Position numbers and translations under genes: made by a program
Part shown: one piece after another, positions 21,917 through 37,313 of the stretch
Numbering within the stretch: the stretch's first letter is position 1
Layout: every line of letters starts with the position of its first letter
The notes under the pieces: generated by a model
What the model saw: the letters and a program-made list of their open reading frames with translations, nothing else
Told to the model about the DNA's origin: nothing
Database searches by the model: none
NCBI GenBank assembly: GCA_032821775.1
Contig: JAVLRN010000011.1
Span: 1,736,001 to 1,800,000 of the forward strand
Direction: 5' to 3'
Length of the DNA: 64,000 bases
Source: Sanguinoderma infundibulare
Taxonomy: Eukaryota; Basidiomycota; Agaricomycetes; Polyporales; Polyporaceae

Positions 21917-23411
21917 ATGACAACTCAACTCTCCGACGCGGAGCTCCAGCTAGTTCTCGAGTTCACCATCGGCCTCGCGCGGCGTGCGGGAGAGGTCATG
22001 CTGGAGGGTTCGGAGAAGATCCGCGAGTCTGGCGCAATGGACGAGAAAAAGAACTCTGTCGACCTTGTCACGGAGTACGACGTCAAGGTCGAGCAACTCG
22101 TCATCGGCGAACTGAAGAAGGCCTACCCTGCGTATAAGTTGTGAGTACCTATCCAGCTCCCGCTTAGTGGACTCGCGTGCTCATGTTACATGCTGTCCAC
22201 AAGCATCGGCGAGGAGTCCTTCGCGGCGGACGGCTACAAGCGTCCAGACATGACTGATGAGCCGACATTCTGCGTGGACCCAATCGGTGCGTCCTTCACC
22301 TCCTGGAACGTAGCCTATGCCGACTGGCGTTGGACAGACGGAACGACAAACTTCGTGCACGGCTTCCCGCACGCGTGCATCTCGCTCGGACTCATCGTCA
22401 ACAAACGCCCCGTGCTCGGCGTGATCTACAACCCGTTCCTCGACCAGCTTTACACCGGCCTCAAAGGCCACGGCGCGTTCCTCTCCAGCCCGCACTCGGC
22501 CATTCCCGCTCTAGCGCAGGCCCGCCGCCTGCCCCTTGCCCGCCCACGGCCGCTGCCGTCGCTCGGGCAGGCTCTGCTCGGGATTGAGTGGGGGTCGGAT
22601 CGCTCGAAGGAGATGGTCGACAAGAAGGGGGAGTCGTTCAAGCGTCTCGCCGGGAATCCGGCCGAGGGCGTCGCGGGAGGACGGATGGCACATTCGTTGA
22701 GGAGCTACGGGAGCGCGGCGCTGAACTACGCGATGGTCGCACAGGGCGGGCTGGACTTGTACTGGTGCGTCTCGTCAATTATCTGGGCCCACTTACTCGT
22801 TCGAAACATGGCTTTTGACATGTTTTGACTGTAGGGAGATTGGATGCTGGTACGTCCGCGCATTTTCTATTCCGTGCACGCCGAGGTTATCGATCTGTGG
22901 GAACCGCCTACGTGTGGTGGTCGCCTCGCGAGATTGTAACCGAAGCATCTACATCTACCGGGGACCTGTGTTTACGTCAGGCACGCACGCTGACTTGTTG
23001 TATCGCAGGCCTTGGGACATCTGCGCGGGGGCGATCATCGCCCAGGAGGCTGGCGGGTTCGTCGCAGGCTCGCATAGCGCGCTTTTGGACAACGACGTGA
23101 ACGAGGACATCCTCTGGGGCCGCAAGTACATCGTCGTGCGCGCGATCGGTGATACTCAGGTTCGTGTCCATTCTTCCTTAACTTGTACTCGTTCCGCCCA
23201 GACCCTGCCTCGCTGGCGGGGTCGGAGCGTGCAATCCATGCATTTGTGCACAAGACATGCCGCATGCTGATGAATGATGTCGTTGCATGTGTTGTGCTGT
23301 TGCTCCTGTATGTCTGCCTCGATGGCTTGGCAGACGGAGAAGGGCGTTGACGCGCAGAAGCGCATCATCCGAGAATTCTACGAGACCGTCGCAGATTTCG
23401 ATCCGAAGTAA
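21917..23411 (+). CDS. Inositol monophosphatase family protein
   Basis: Mg2+-dependent phosphatase hydrolysing inositol monophosphates (inositol recycling). Exons 21917-22140, 22204-22286, 22338-22764, 22835-22849, 23009-23159 and 23334-23411 sum to 326 codons, close to the family's 280-330. Metal-binding motifs are intact: G-E-E-S-F, V-D-P-I-D-G-T-T-N-F-V-H, and P-W-D-I-C-A-G-A near the C-terminus. Exon 4 has only 15 nt and encodes E-I-G-C-W across its borders; without it the conserved segment leading to W-D is lost. Inserted relative to animal enzymes is a Pro/Ala-rich stretch around residues 170-200. A quinate-cluster (QutG-like) phosphatase is an alternative, but no quinate genes lie nearby. 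Confidence 0.92.
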
Positions 23412-24024
23412 GGATCCTGCTCCCAAGACGGGATGTACGACAAGGACTAGGATTTAGATGTCGAACATAGACCTGTAACCGTACGAGTCGAGGCAAATCA
23501 TAGAATGTGTATCAACGCAGGCATTGCCCCTTGTTTCCAGCCGACCTCACCTTGCGAGTATGTTGCAGGCCGTTGTCTCTGGATCAGCATGGCCTCAAGC
23601 GATCGTTCCTCCCCAAGCATCTGCTGGGTCGAACGGTCCAAATGAAAGCCAGCGATCTCAGATCTCAGTGAAGAAGCGTCACCAAGAACAACGGCGGAAC
23701 TGACGTCGAACTCGGAATTGTGGTGGTGGAACTCCTCGACGTGAGGCAGTCCCGAAGCTTCCAAAGCCAAGTAAGAACTGCTCGCGACGCTGGCTTCGAC
23801 TTTCTTTCCAAGACTGGGTTACGTCAACGGCTACTTGCGCATGCACTCCTCCCCATTATAATCACGCACTAAGCAAGTGTTAATATTAATGAGACAATCC
23901 TTGGGGCACTTGATTTGATGTCCTGAGCATTATATACATATGCACGTGATGTCGATGACCGTATAGTGTTGCCACGATCCCATGAAATCCGAAGAGACAA
24001 ATAAAGATACCGACTGGCTCAAGC
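23412..24024. other. Intergenic between convergent genes
   Basis: 613 bp of convergent 3' regions. A 90-codon minus frame (23498-23770) reads like ordinary protein but has no recognisable family and no exon partners seen. Confidence 0.35.
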
Positions 24025-26442
24025 TTAGCATGCGCCCGCGTCGGTCCAGACGCCAGCTGCGTTGAATGGGACGGCCGTCAGCATGCCAGGCCAACAGAGT
24101 CCGAGACAGGAAACGAAAGCTTACCTGCGCCTCCGGGGACATCGGCCTGGGTCCACCACTTCGCAGTCCAGAGGTGGCCGCCTGTCCAGAGGTCAGATCG
24201 TCCGCACCGCGCAGCTACGAGATCAGGGCCCTAGATGCTTACCGTAAGTGACCTGCTTTCCGCCGGTGTACGCGACCTAAAACCGTCCGTTTAGTGCCCG
24301 AACGACACGAAGAGTGTGAAAAGAAGCGGTCCGGCTTACAGAGGAGCTCCATGCAGAGATGTTCGCGCACAGTCCGCTAGTGGGGGAGGAGCCGGAGCTG
24401 GTGGTGGTGGGGCTGGGGGGGTTGCTGGTGGTCGTACCGGCGCCGGTGGTAGTAGCTGTGCTCGCGCTCGTGCTCGTGCCAGCGGGGGCAGTGACGCCGG
24501 TGGTGGTAGAAGAGGATGAGGAGCCGCCCTGGCCCATGTTGTTGCGGATGTTGTCCCACTTGCTGTTCGGGTAGCTGATGTGGTTCTGGGTCTGGTCGAG
24601 GGCGCCGTACACGCCCGCGGTGGTCCCGACAAGGGAGTCTGTCCCATTCTTGTCCGTAGAGAGCTGTTTCGAAAAGCGAACGTCAGCCACCGGTGACAGG
24701 GCACGGAGCGACGCGCGCGCTACTCACGTCCCAGAACATGGAGCCGCTGAGACCCTTGGTCTGGACGTACTGGGCCTTGAGGGACGCGATGTGGGGGGTG
24801 TCGTACGAGACAAGCTCTTGCTTCGACGCGTCGTACGAGTAGCTCGTGACGTCGGTGATGTTCTCGAAGATGGTCGCGCCGGCGAGGGGGAGATCCTTGT
24901 ACGAGTAAATGCCAGCCTCAGTCGTGCCGGGCCCAATCTGGTAGAGAACATTAATCATCGTTAGCCCCGCTGAGCTCAGTGGTCTGGTCGGACTGGGAGA
25001 CGTACGCCGTTGTACGGAGCGCCGATGCCGGTGGTGCTCTCGAACGCGCGGCCGTAGATCGGGATGCCGACGTTGATCTTGCCGGCAGTGGCACCGTTGG
25101 CGAGGTAGAAGGAGACGGCCTTGTCGGTGGAGACGTTCGTGCGCGTGCCGTAGTACAGGTTGGCCTGGTTGTCGGCCCAAGTCAACCAGGAGCCGGCGTA
25201 GTCGTAAGCCTGGTGGACGTCAATTTAGCATGCAGTTTGCAGCAAGTCAGCGAGAAGCTAACCATCAAGTTCCAGAAGTCGAGCGAGGCGTCCATCTGCG
25301 GGACCTTGAGGAACTGGTAGTTGGGGAAGCCGGCGGGGACGGCAGCCTGTCGAAGCGAGCTCGCCAGATCAGCATTGCGTCCCGTCCTGTCAGCCTACGA
25401 GAGAAGATGCACGCACGGTGAGCAGGTAGGGAGTCGCATCGCCATTCTGGGTCTGAAGGGTGTTGAACGCAGTGCGGAGCTCGGAGAGGAGAGACGCGAA
25501 GCTCGAGGCGAGGGCGTCCGAGTTGGGGTACTCGAAGTCGATGTCGATCCCGTCGAAGCCGTAGTCCTTGATGAGCTGAACGGCGGTGGAGACGAAAGTG
25601 GCACGCTTCGCGGCGTCGGTCACGAAGTTGAAGTGGCCCGCCTGGGAGTACGTCCAGCCGCCGATGGAGAGGAGCACCTTGAGGTTCCTGGATGGGAGGG
25701 GATGGGATTAGTGGAAGAGGCATGTGATACGGTGTGAGCGGCAGAGCGGAGACGGACCTCTGCGCGAGCTTCTTGAGGTAGAGCTTGCGTCATGGAGCGT
25801 GTGCGTCAGGAGAAGATTCCTGCGTGACAGGCGATGAACTTACCTGCTTCAAGCATCCGTAGAGGTTGTTGCCCGGCTCGTCCCACGAGTCGCCAGGGAA
25901 GTGTTTCTGCGTCCGCCGCACGTCAGCCACTTGGGCGTGTCTCGACACATCACAAACTGCACACCTGCTCATCCGCGTACGAATCCGTGAGCGAGATGGT
26001 GCCGGTGTCCGCAGAAACGTCGGCGAACGAGTACAGGATGTGCGTCAGAATAGAGCTATTGATGTCCGTCGGCTCTGCGGAAGCGCATCCAAAGTCAGCT
26101 CGGGTCCAGTGAAAGAATGGCCGGAAGATACAGAAGATACGCACGGAAGTTGGCGCCATAGATACCCCTGCAAGTAACATGGACGTTCTCAGCACACGAC
26201 GTGGACTGATAAGCTCGAGATTACGGTGCGCACCAGTTGGTGAAGTAGGCCGCTTGGACATGGCCGCTCATTGTCGCTCGGTGGATGATCTTCGTCTCCG
26301 CCAAGCCCGTCTTGACCTTGTGGGGCGCGTTCAGGTAGCCCTCTGGACGGCGCATGACTTGGGTCGCATCGACGACGACGGTGGCGGTCAACGCGACCGC
26401 GGCAAGGAGAAGCACGCGCCTCAAGGTAGCCGACAGAGCCAT
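24025..26442 (-). CDS. Secreted GH18 chitinase with C-terminal CBM5/12
   Basis: Secreted chitinase. Thirteen exons (26234-26442, 26145-26167, 25965-26074, 25844-25906, 25758-25783, 25417-25687, 25346-25263, 25006-25209, 24728-24937, 24340-24663, 24243-24276, 24125-24181, 24025-24056) sum to 549 codons. The N-terminus ([13 protein letters not shown]) is a signal peptide. The GH18 core shows Y-F-T-N-W-G-I-Y-G, the substrate-site strand L-S-I-G-G-W-T-Y-S, and the catalytic [10 protein letters not shown] with the Glu acid. A Ser/Thr/Pro/Gly linker leads to a chitin-binding module with aromatic pattern [22 protein letters not shown]. Roles may be wall remodelling or attack on other fungi. An earlier in-frame ATG at 26451 is possible. 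Confidence 0.95.
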
Positions 26443-29080
26443 GACGTCCAAGAGATGTATCGTGAGGAGGAGGAGGGGGCCGCGTTCTTGCGGGAGGTTC
26501 GAGGGCTGAACAGAATGCTGACGACCTTTTTGTACCCCACCAGCCTTTGCACCCTGTCAGCCAGCCAGCCCGCGATCCGTCGCGTGGCTGACGGGACCTG
26601 CAAGCCAGCCCAGATTGTCCATGACTACGTGCGCCGCCAGAGCCGAGGGTGTACGACGGCGTGTGACATGGTGGTCGCGTACACACGCAGAACAAGAGGC
26701 GCAGATGCGTTCCATGTGGATACATTCCCATTCCAGACGTCACTCGGCTTCTCCGGAAACGAGCCTCAACCGCGCCCGCCACTGTGTACACGTGAGGGGC
26801 GCGCTCGGGCATCATTGTGTCGAAGGCCAGATCGCAATGTGGACGTTCGTCGGCTGCGAACGGAGAGTGACCATGAGCTTGATACGTCTATTTGGCAATA
26901 CGACGCAGTTAGCCGTGTACGCACCGTATGTACAAGGAGGACAACCCTGACTCTTCCCCTGTACACAGATACGCCAGGGTGAGGGCACAATGGGAACGGA
27001 TCGTCCAGCAGCGCCACAGCCTCTGAATTAGTCCGTATGAATGAGCGTTGCCACTGAATATCCGTGGCGCACGACGTTGGCGATGGCCCTGCTTACGCCG
27101 CCTTCTCCTCCCCGGAGGCCAGATGTACGATGTGCCGATGCGCATATGTGGACGATAGCATCCGTTCCCGCTCCACTCCTGGACAGTGATTGAGTTCGTT
27201 TGGGTGCTCAGCGTACGTGCCTCGGGAGAAGCGAGAGCGAGGGTCATAAGCTCACCAGAGTGATCAAGTGATGCCGACACCACATGGACTGCCCTTGTCT
27301 GCATCAAAATCACCGGGAAGGCATATGGCATACACAGAAGCCCAATCGCAGCCGCCGCGGCGCGGATTCACAGACAGATTGTAAGCTCCTGTCTAGTCAC
27401 GGCGCGGAGACGAAAGAGAAACGTCGAGTTGGGGTATCATATGCCTCGGACGCCGCGCGCAGGGAGTGCTCCTGCTGCAGATCCTGACGGGGAAGGACCG
27501 CAGGCGACTTGGGGCGAAGTGGACGAGGAAGTAGCCGGCCCCAGGTCACGCATGGTGATAAGACACCTCGAAGAAGGCCAGAACCGCAGCCACAGCGATC
27601 GTCCGTCGACGCCTCGGGCCTCGAGACGGACTCTGTACGGCCATGTCGGGCCCGAAATTGACTGAGCTCTTCATACGTTATTAATGGAGCAAGCACTCGC
27701 GGACGCGAGCTTGTTCCAGTCTGGCGTTGGCGTTGAAGAAAGCTCGAGAATCCGCCGCCGGCCCCCGCCAACTGCTGGTCCGTCGCCGTTCGGATCAGGA
27801 GTGGTGTGGACGTATGCTTCGCTAGCAGTAATTTGTGACGCCGCGCCCGGACAAGCGGGGACATAACAGATCCGAGAGCATTTTCATTGACAGTGCACTG
27901 TGAATCCGCAGAGGAGTTGTGCCTGGAGACAGACGACATGAAGACGAAGACGGAAGTGCTGTAAATGCCATATTGAAGAGGAGAGCGTCACTTATGTATA
28001 CGAGGTACTCACCGTGAAAGCCAAATTTGATGCCGTAGCTCGACGATCAACGCCCCCGGAGGAGTGAGACGGACTAATGTGCCTGAAAGTGTGGCCGAGC
28101 AGGTGGTGAAGGTGTTTTGTTTCGGCATAGTGATGGTACATGAGAGAGCAGAGCAACGGGGCTGGCCTCTGGAAGAGAAGCGCTTATGCTGCGTACATCA
28201 TTTTCACTTGCAAGTAGCTCATGAAAGAGACCGTTCTCCAAGGCAAGCCTATCTGACATGTGGGGTAAACATGTGCACCGTTCTCATGCCCGGATGTGTC
28301 AGGCTGGGCAAAAAGCGTTCGCTTCAGGTAACCGTACTGTATGACGCGCATATGGGTTTGACGAATGCGACTATTTACACAACACGGCGTCGAGCGGATG
28401 CCGGAAGGAATAAAGTCATACGCGGCCTGGGAGGATTAAGGATAGTTGTCTTGATGTAAAAAGCAAATAGAGGGATCGTCGGTAGGATGGGTGCAGCGTT
28501 CTGGCGAGCATACGGCGACAGAGAGTTACGGTTATATGGTGGATTATATAGGCAGTGCAGACGAGCGAGCGCGGTAAGCGGTGACATAGAAAATGCAGCA
28601 AACGGACAAAACGACAACAGTGCACGAGCGCGGTGGTACTAAGACGTGAGATTGAGGATCGACGGGGTGGGGAGGCGATGGATGGGGTTAGAGGGCGGTG
28701 AGAGAGAAAGGGGAGGAGTGCTGAGGGGTAACGACGAGCAGAAGCTCGAGAGCGGTGGAAGGGATGGTATTGGGAAGGAAAGTATCGGGGAAGGGAATAA
28801 ACTAGGTTCGGAAAGGAGACAGGCAGTATACCGTATAGTCCATTTCTTCATCAATCCCTTCGGGCACTTGTTGCCCAGGTGGCGTTCTTCAGAACAATGC
28901 GGTCTCCTTAGGAGATTACCAGTCGAGGCCGGTGCCTTGGCACCCTGGTGGTAGGCTGATCAACGATCGTGAGAGTCAAACATACGACCATAAGACATGT
29001 CGCGTGCCTGATTCTTTTGCGCTTCCCGCTAGATCCCAGTCCACGCCTCATGCTCCAGCTCTCATCGTCCTCTCCGTGCA
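26443..29080. other. 2.6 kb without a supported gene
   Basis: Upstream region of the chitinase and downstream region of SPG1. The longest frames (for example 180 codons at 27397-27939, minus) are Arg/Ser-rich without family features or good exon partners. Purine-rich DNA lies at 28640-28830. No repeat or mobile-element structure recognised. Confidence 0.35.
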
Positions 29081-30415
29081 CTATACGTCGACGTACATCA
29101 ATACCGGCTCGCCAACGCCGTCTATTTCTGGGATGACGCATTTCAGGTCGAACGCTTTCGCCAACACGATCTTGAATATCTTCTGCACGTTGATCGATGC
29201 GGATGTTGAGCAGAAGATGAGCGAGGCGTGCATCGCCTTTGCGAACCGCTTCGCCTGGATCGAAGAGGGTTAGACAAGTATGCGGGGAATTGTATGCGCC
29301 AAGGTACGCACCTGCTTGGTTATCTCTTCTTGTTCGTCTCTTGGGAATGTTGAGAACGTGTCGAACTTGGTACCGATCAAGAATGGAATTGCGGTCTGCG
29401 ACAAAACAACGGTCAATATGCCGTGAACTGGTGCTACGTTGCATTAAGCGTTGTCGTGTGCGACGCGTGCAACTAAGTCGCGATAGTACGAGGGGGTGCT
29501 TTAGGTGATGGGCTATTATTCGCCACCCCAGCCGCAGGAAAGAAGAGGTGTTGGTCGGTGGACCAGCAGGAACGCATATATGTCGCACAACATATCAGAC
29601 ATAGCGTCGTCTCCAATCGCAAAGTAATTGCAACTCTTCAGACGCATGATAAGCGGGACACTGACCTTGTTGAACCCTCTAGCTTGTCGATACCACTCCT
29701 TGACCGAATTCAACGTTGACTTGCGCGAGAGGTCAAACATGAAGAGGATCGCCACCGCGTCGTTGCACACCAGTGGCAACATGTTCACGAATTCCCGCTG
29801 CCCGCCTAAATCCCACAGCGAGAAGGTGATGGATGTGCGCCGCACTGAGATGGTCTTCTCCATGAAGTTGACGCCTGGCCATCGGGTCCGAGCAGCATTC
29901 GCAGCCGGAGGGAGTGAGTGGCCAGACCAGGGACCAGTTTACGACACCAGGGTTGAGGGTTGGAAACAAAGACCGGAAAGCAAGGGCGACATGGGTCGTT
30001 GGGTGTGAGATTGAAGGCATGATGTGAGGGATGAGAGAACGGACAGGACGGAGAAAAGGTGGATACCGAGGTGAAAGAAGAGCGGGGGAAAGCGAGATCT
30101 GAGCAAAGTGGTGATATGCCAGGCAACGATCGGTACGAACCTAGCGTCTGGATGTAGTCCTCATCAAAGTGCCCCTCGACGTATTTCACCATTAGACTCG
30201 TCTTGCCGATCTGCGAATCGCCCAACATGCCGACTTTGATAACGACGCTGGTTGGGAATGAGGTCAGTCGTTTGTTTCACTTCAGGCTGACATCGATCGA
30301 AAGGGAGGGCAGACGCGTACCTGTTCTGCTCGGCGCCGTTTTCGCCGTTTGCTCTTGATGTGCTGGGGCCCGCATTTGACGACGTTGGAGAAGCTGCCGA
30401 GGAGGACGCAGACAT
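29081..30415 (-). CDS. SPG1: Ras-like GTPase Spg1/Tem1 (septation initiation)
   Basis: Small GTPase that triggers septum formation and mitotic exit at the spindle pole body. Exons 30321-30415, 30141-30247, 29666-29874, 29312-29395 and 29081-29254 sum to 223 codons. G motifs: G-D-S-Q-I-G-K-T-S (P-loop), L-W-D-L-G-G-Q-R-E-F (switch II), and I-G-T-K-F-D for guanine specificity (TKxD, typical of the Spg1/Tem1 group), then C-S-T-S-A-S-I-N-V-Q-K-I-F. There is no C-terminal CaaX box, as expected for Spg1. The N-terminal 30 residues are Ser/Asn-rich and disordered. Intron 3 (29396-29665) is 270 nt, several times the local norm. Confidence 0.95.
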
Positions 30416-32801
30416 GTGCCAGGAGCGCGGAGAGGAAACGAGAAGGGGAGGGGGAGATCAGAGAGAAAGAAGATGAAGGCGGAGGGCGATCAAAAGGAAA
30501 GAAGCTGGATAACGAGTGCTCCCGCTGCTCAGGCGAGGATGGGGAACAGCGACGGGTGCCTTGGACTGACCGGCTGTTGGAGGAGAGGAAAGGGAGGGGA
30601 GGAAAAGGAGAAAGGGAACCGAAAGGAAGGACGCGTGGGTGGATGCTCTGGGAGCTTGAGGGCGTGCAGACTGGGACAAGACGGCCCACGGACAGGAGCG
30701 TGTTGCGGGATGGACGCCAGCCAGGCAGAACAGCAGAGCACACAACGCGCACACCGCGACCGATGCTGGATACCGCCTAGACGCCCTCTCCCCCCGAGCG
30801 CTCACAGTCCTCCCCGTCCTCGGCATCCCTGCAGCCCAGCGAACAATGGCAATCGTGCGTGTATGGGCAACAGTCGATCCCTCGCACCCTCAGCCGACTC
30901 TTCTTGGTATGCGATATGCTCGCTTTTGCCGTCGTATGTTCTGTGTACCTTGTCCCGCCCAGCGCTCACCGTCCAGAGGCGCCATCACTCCTCCTTGCGG
31001 TTTTGTCCATATCTGACAGTTGCGACACTGCTTCTGTCCTCATAATCATTCTCCCGGTACAGCTAGAGGGGGAGTAAAATCGTCGCCGATGATTCAGATG
31101 TACGTCAAGTTTTGCTTGCAAGTTGCAACACAACTTGGCTCGGCGGACTGAATTGACTGATGCGGTTTATTAGCAGCTGAACAGGGCTGAACACGCCCGA
31201 ACCTGCAGGCAAGCCGTCGGATGCATCAGACTGATGGACACGCGCTGGTTGTCCCAGTGACAGGAACAAGTCCGTCGCTTAGCACAAAAGCCTCCTCAGC
31301 GAGCTCCTGAGCTTGCGTGCGAATGCTGACAATAACATACTATGTAACATTGATAGAACATGTCCTGAGCCGCCATTGGCAGAAGATATGCAACCGTGCG
31401 ACGTACTTTGCGGAGATACGTGAGAGGGCGTTGAGTTCGACTGCTTGTCACAGTCCTTATCTGGAACCCCCCTCTATTGACGCCTATTTGCCGTTGTTAG
31501 GATCCAAAGCCCTTGCCAAACACACACCCGCTGGCAGTGCCGCCGGGTGGCGCCACGCTCAGCTTCGCTTGCGTCACCAGCCACGACTGACGTGCTAGCT
31601 CTATCACAATCCTGAGTCCCTTATCACGGTTTCTATACTGATAATCCGAGAGATGCTTGACAGATAGAACATATGAGCCAGCTGTTGCGCTCGACGGAGG
31701 GTTGGTTCTATTCTTCAACTGGTGACCTTGAAGTCAGTTTCTCCATTCCATCTCGGTAGTTTGTCAAATAAGCTAATAGTGGACTCATAAATTATCTCTA
31801 TAATCGAACCGCTCCCTCTTGTCGCGCCACAACGTCTTCGGCGACTTTTACTTTTTGATGCTTACTCAAGTGGAATGGTTGTCCACCCGATTCGACCGTA
31901 TTGGTTTCAGGTGTTCCCATGCGGCCTACATGGCGTTAGGCTTCTCGCTTACTATTGAGGCTTTTGTAGATCTGCATTTGACGAAGACTTTGTGAGTACG
32001 TGGCTCATTTTCGTTCCACCAAGTACAATTCTACAATCTGAGATATTGCCAAGGGTTCGGTGAGTGCTTCCTCTATGCCAATAAATGAGCGCATTCATCG
32101 TTTTATGTAGCGAGATATGCAAAACCTCGGTGGAACCTTCTCGAGCAGTCTTGCGGAAGTTGTTGGCAGGTCCGAGGCCCGAGGAACTGTGGGGTTTGCA
32201 CACGGAACCCTCATGCCCCGCACCGGGATTCCAGGCACATTAGGGTGTCTACCATAACCTGGCTTGCTTCTAGTATTCTTTCTTTCGGTCGGAACCAAGC
32301 GTTACAACACCCAGGAGAACCGAGAGTAGTCCCAGGCGGATGATCGGCGCATTCTCGGTCTCGCAACCGCGCGGCTGTCATTGGGCCACATCCGCCCAAG
32401 ACGGCGATGATGAGAAGGTCGTTCAGAGACTGTGTTGTAGAGAGACTCGAACAGCTCTGGCGCCAAATCTCGCTGCAAAATGTCGGGATATCACCATCGT
32501 TCGGCCTCTTCTTCCTCTACCGCTACCCCGGTCACGAGCGGTGAGTAGCATCCGAGTTCTTGCCGTTCATAGCGCCATCACAACGACCGACCCAGGTGTC
32601 ACCAGCCCGTGAACGTCAATTCATTCGCTCACGTATACAGGAACAGAGCGCGATGACCACGAATAGCTCAGGAGGCACACGGCAGACGGACGAAATCTCC
32701 TGGCGGGTAACATTGTTCGGCTCTTTCGCGGAACATACTTGCCATATGTTAAAAGGAGGGGGACGACACCTCGACGTTGCAATTGCGACGCCACGACCGC
32801 C
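30416..32801. other. 2.4 kb without a supported gene
   Basis: Divergent upstream region of SPG1 and cellobiose dehydrogenase. The first 350 bp are purine-rich on plus (GGAGG-type runs), the likely SPG1 5' leader. The rest (31.0-32.7 kb) is less GC-rich and holds only short frames; I see no gene or terminal repeats. Confidence 0.35.
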
Positions 32802-36018
<3,217 letters not shown>

Positions 36019-37313
36019 GGTGGCGCGGAGGGATTGTGTAAAGTTGTACAGCCTGGCGCGACGCGTACAGGATTGAGTTTAAAAAGGTTCTTCCTGGTAT
36101 CTGGCTTGCTAATCGCAGTCTGGTTCTCGTAGTTGGCGAATATGCGTGTATTAAGGTTCTCGTTGCGGTTACTATTTACAGCGTGAAACTCGCGTGAGCA
36201 TACCGGCATACAGGCGTCTCGAGCGTCCGTTAAAACGCAGCGAGCCCAGCGTGGACGCGGACGACCGGAGTGAACAAGCGTCCCGATTCGAGCTGCATTG
36301 CACCGGTCAGCCTATTCCCATACTGTGAGCCCTATGCCGTTCTCACCACCTACGTCATGATTGGGATGGTGGCATTCCGCACGCACGGAGATTCAGCGGT
36401 GGTGTACAGGTAAACACTGCATCACGCAAGCCCCTGCGTCCGACACCCTTCGAAGAAGACCTGGGCATTAGGGTATCTGAATCTCGCGCGGATTTACGCA
36501 AGTGAGGGCCTAACAGTGCTGCAGCAGAACTAGCAGATATATAGCCCATAGGCAACCCATTGGGACGTTGAGTAGCCCTCTTTGGGAAGTGCGACGCCAC
36601 CTCCATCAACGTTCGCACTGGACCGGTACCTGGATCTCCCATTTCTCAGGATGGACAGTCCTTCTATGCGTGAAGTCAGCACTAGTACTGACGGTACCAG
36701 AGAGGTCATCCACTTACCGCAGGATTCCCAGTCGTGTCACCGCAGCGCCCCTCGCGATTGGTTCCTGTGTGTGCGCGCGCCCGCGAAGGTCAGCGGAAGT
36801 TTGACGGCACGCTGTGATAAAGAGGCTTCCAATCCGCTGTGCTGAATGGCTCCTGGCGTCGGCATCTGTTGGGAGCGGAAGGACTTTGGAGGCCATGCAC
36901 TGGGCGCATGGCGCACATATAATTGTCTGGGAAAGACGCGAGGACAAGGACAAGGACAGTTGGATGCGAACCGATTGGCCAAAGCGATGGTGTCTTGTAA
37001 GGAAAGCATATAAAACCGTTGAGCTCGCTGCGCCACTGCATGGTTAGGCTGAAACCGTGCTTGAGATCGGACGATTGTTATCGACGTGATTGCGGCGGAG
37101 TGGGTGAGAGCGGGGAGGATGTACGCCGCTGGTTTGGGTGTGCGCATTAGGCTGACGCGACACGATCGAGCGCTGTGGAGTCGGAAAACTTAGTGGTTTC
37201 AGAGAGGGATCGAGAGCGATGGTTGCAAGGCTAGGGGGAGCTGTGGCATTGGGGCTCTGGGGTGGTGAGTGGCCGAGGCAAAATGAAAAGAGTTTCAGGT
37301 AAATGGCAAGCAA
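36019..37313. other. Intergenic, 1.3 kb
   Basis: 3' region of cellobiose dehydrogenase and promoter of the FHA-RING gene. Only short frames, no gene supported. Confidence 0.35.

Noticed and set aside
23498..23770. 90-codon minus frame
   Set aside because: Lies in the convergent 3' region of two genes, no family features or splice partners found.
26179..26982. 267-codon plus frame opposite the chitinase start
   Set aside because: Antisense to chitinase coding DNA; Arg-rich shadow of a GC-rich gene.
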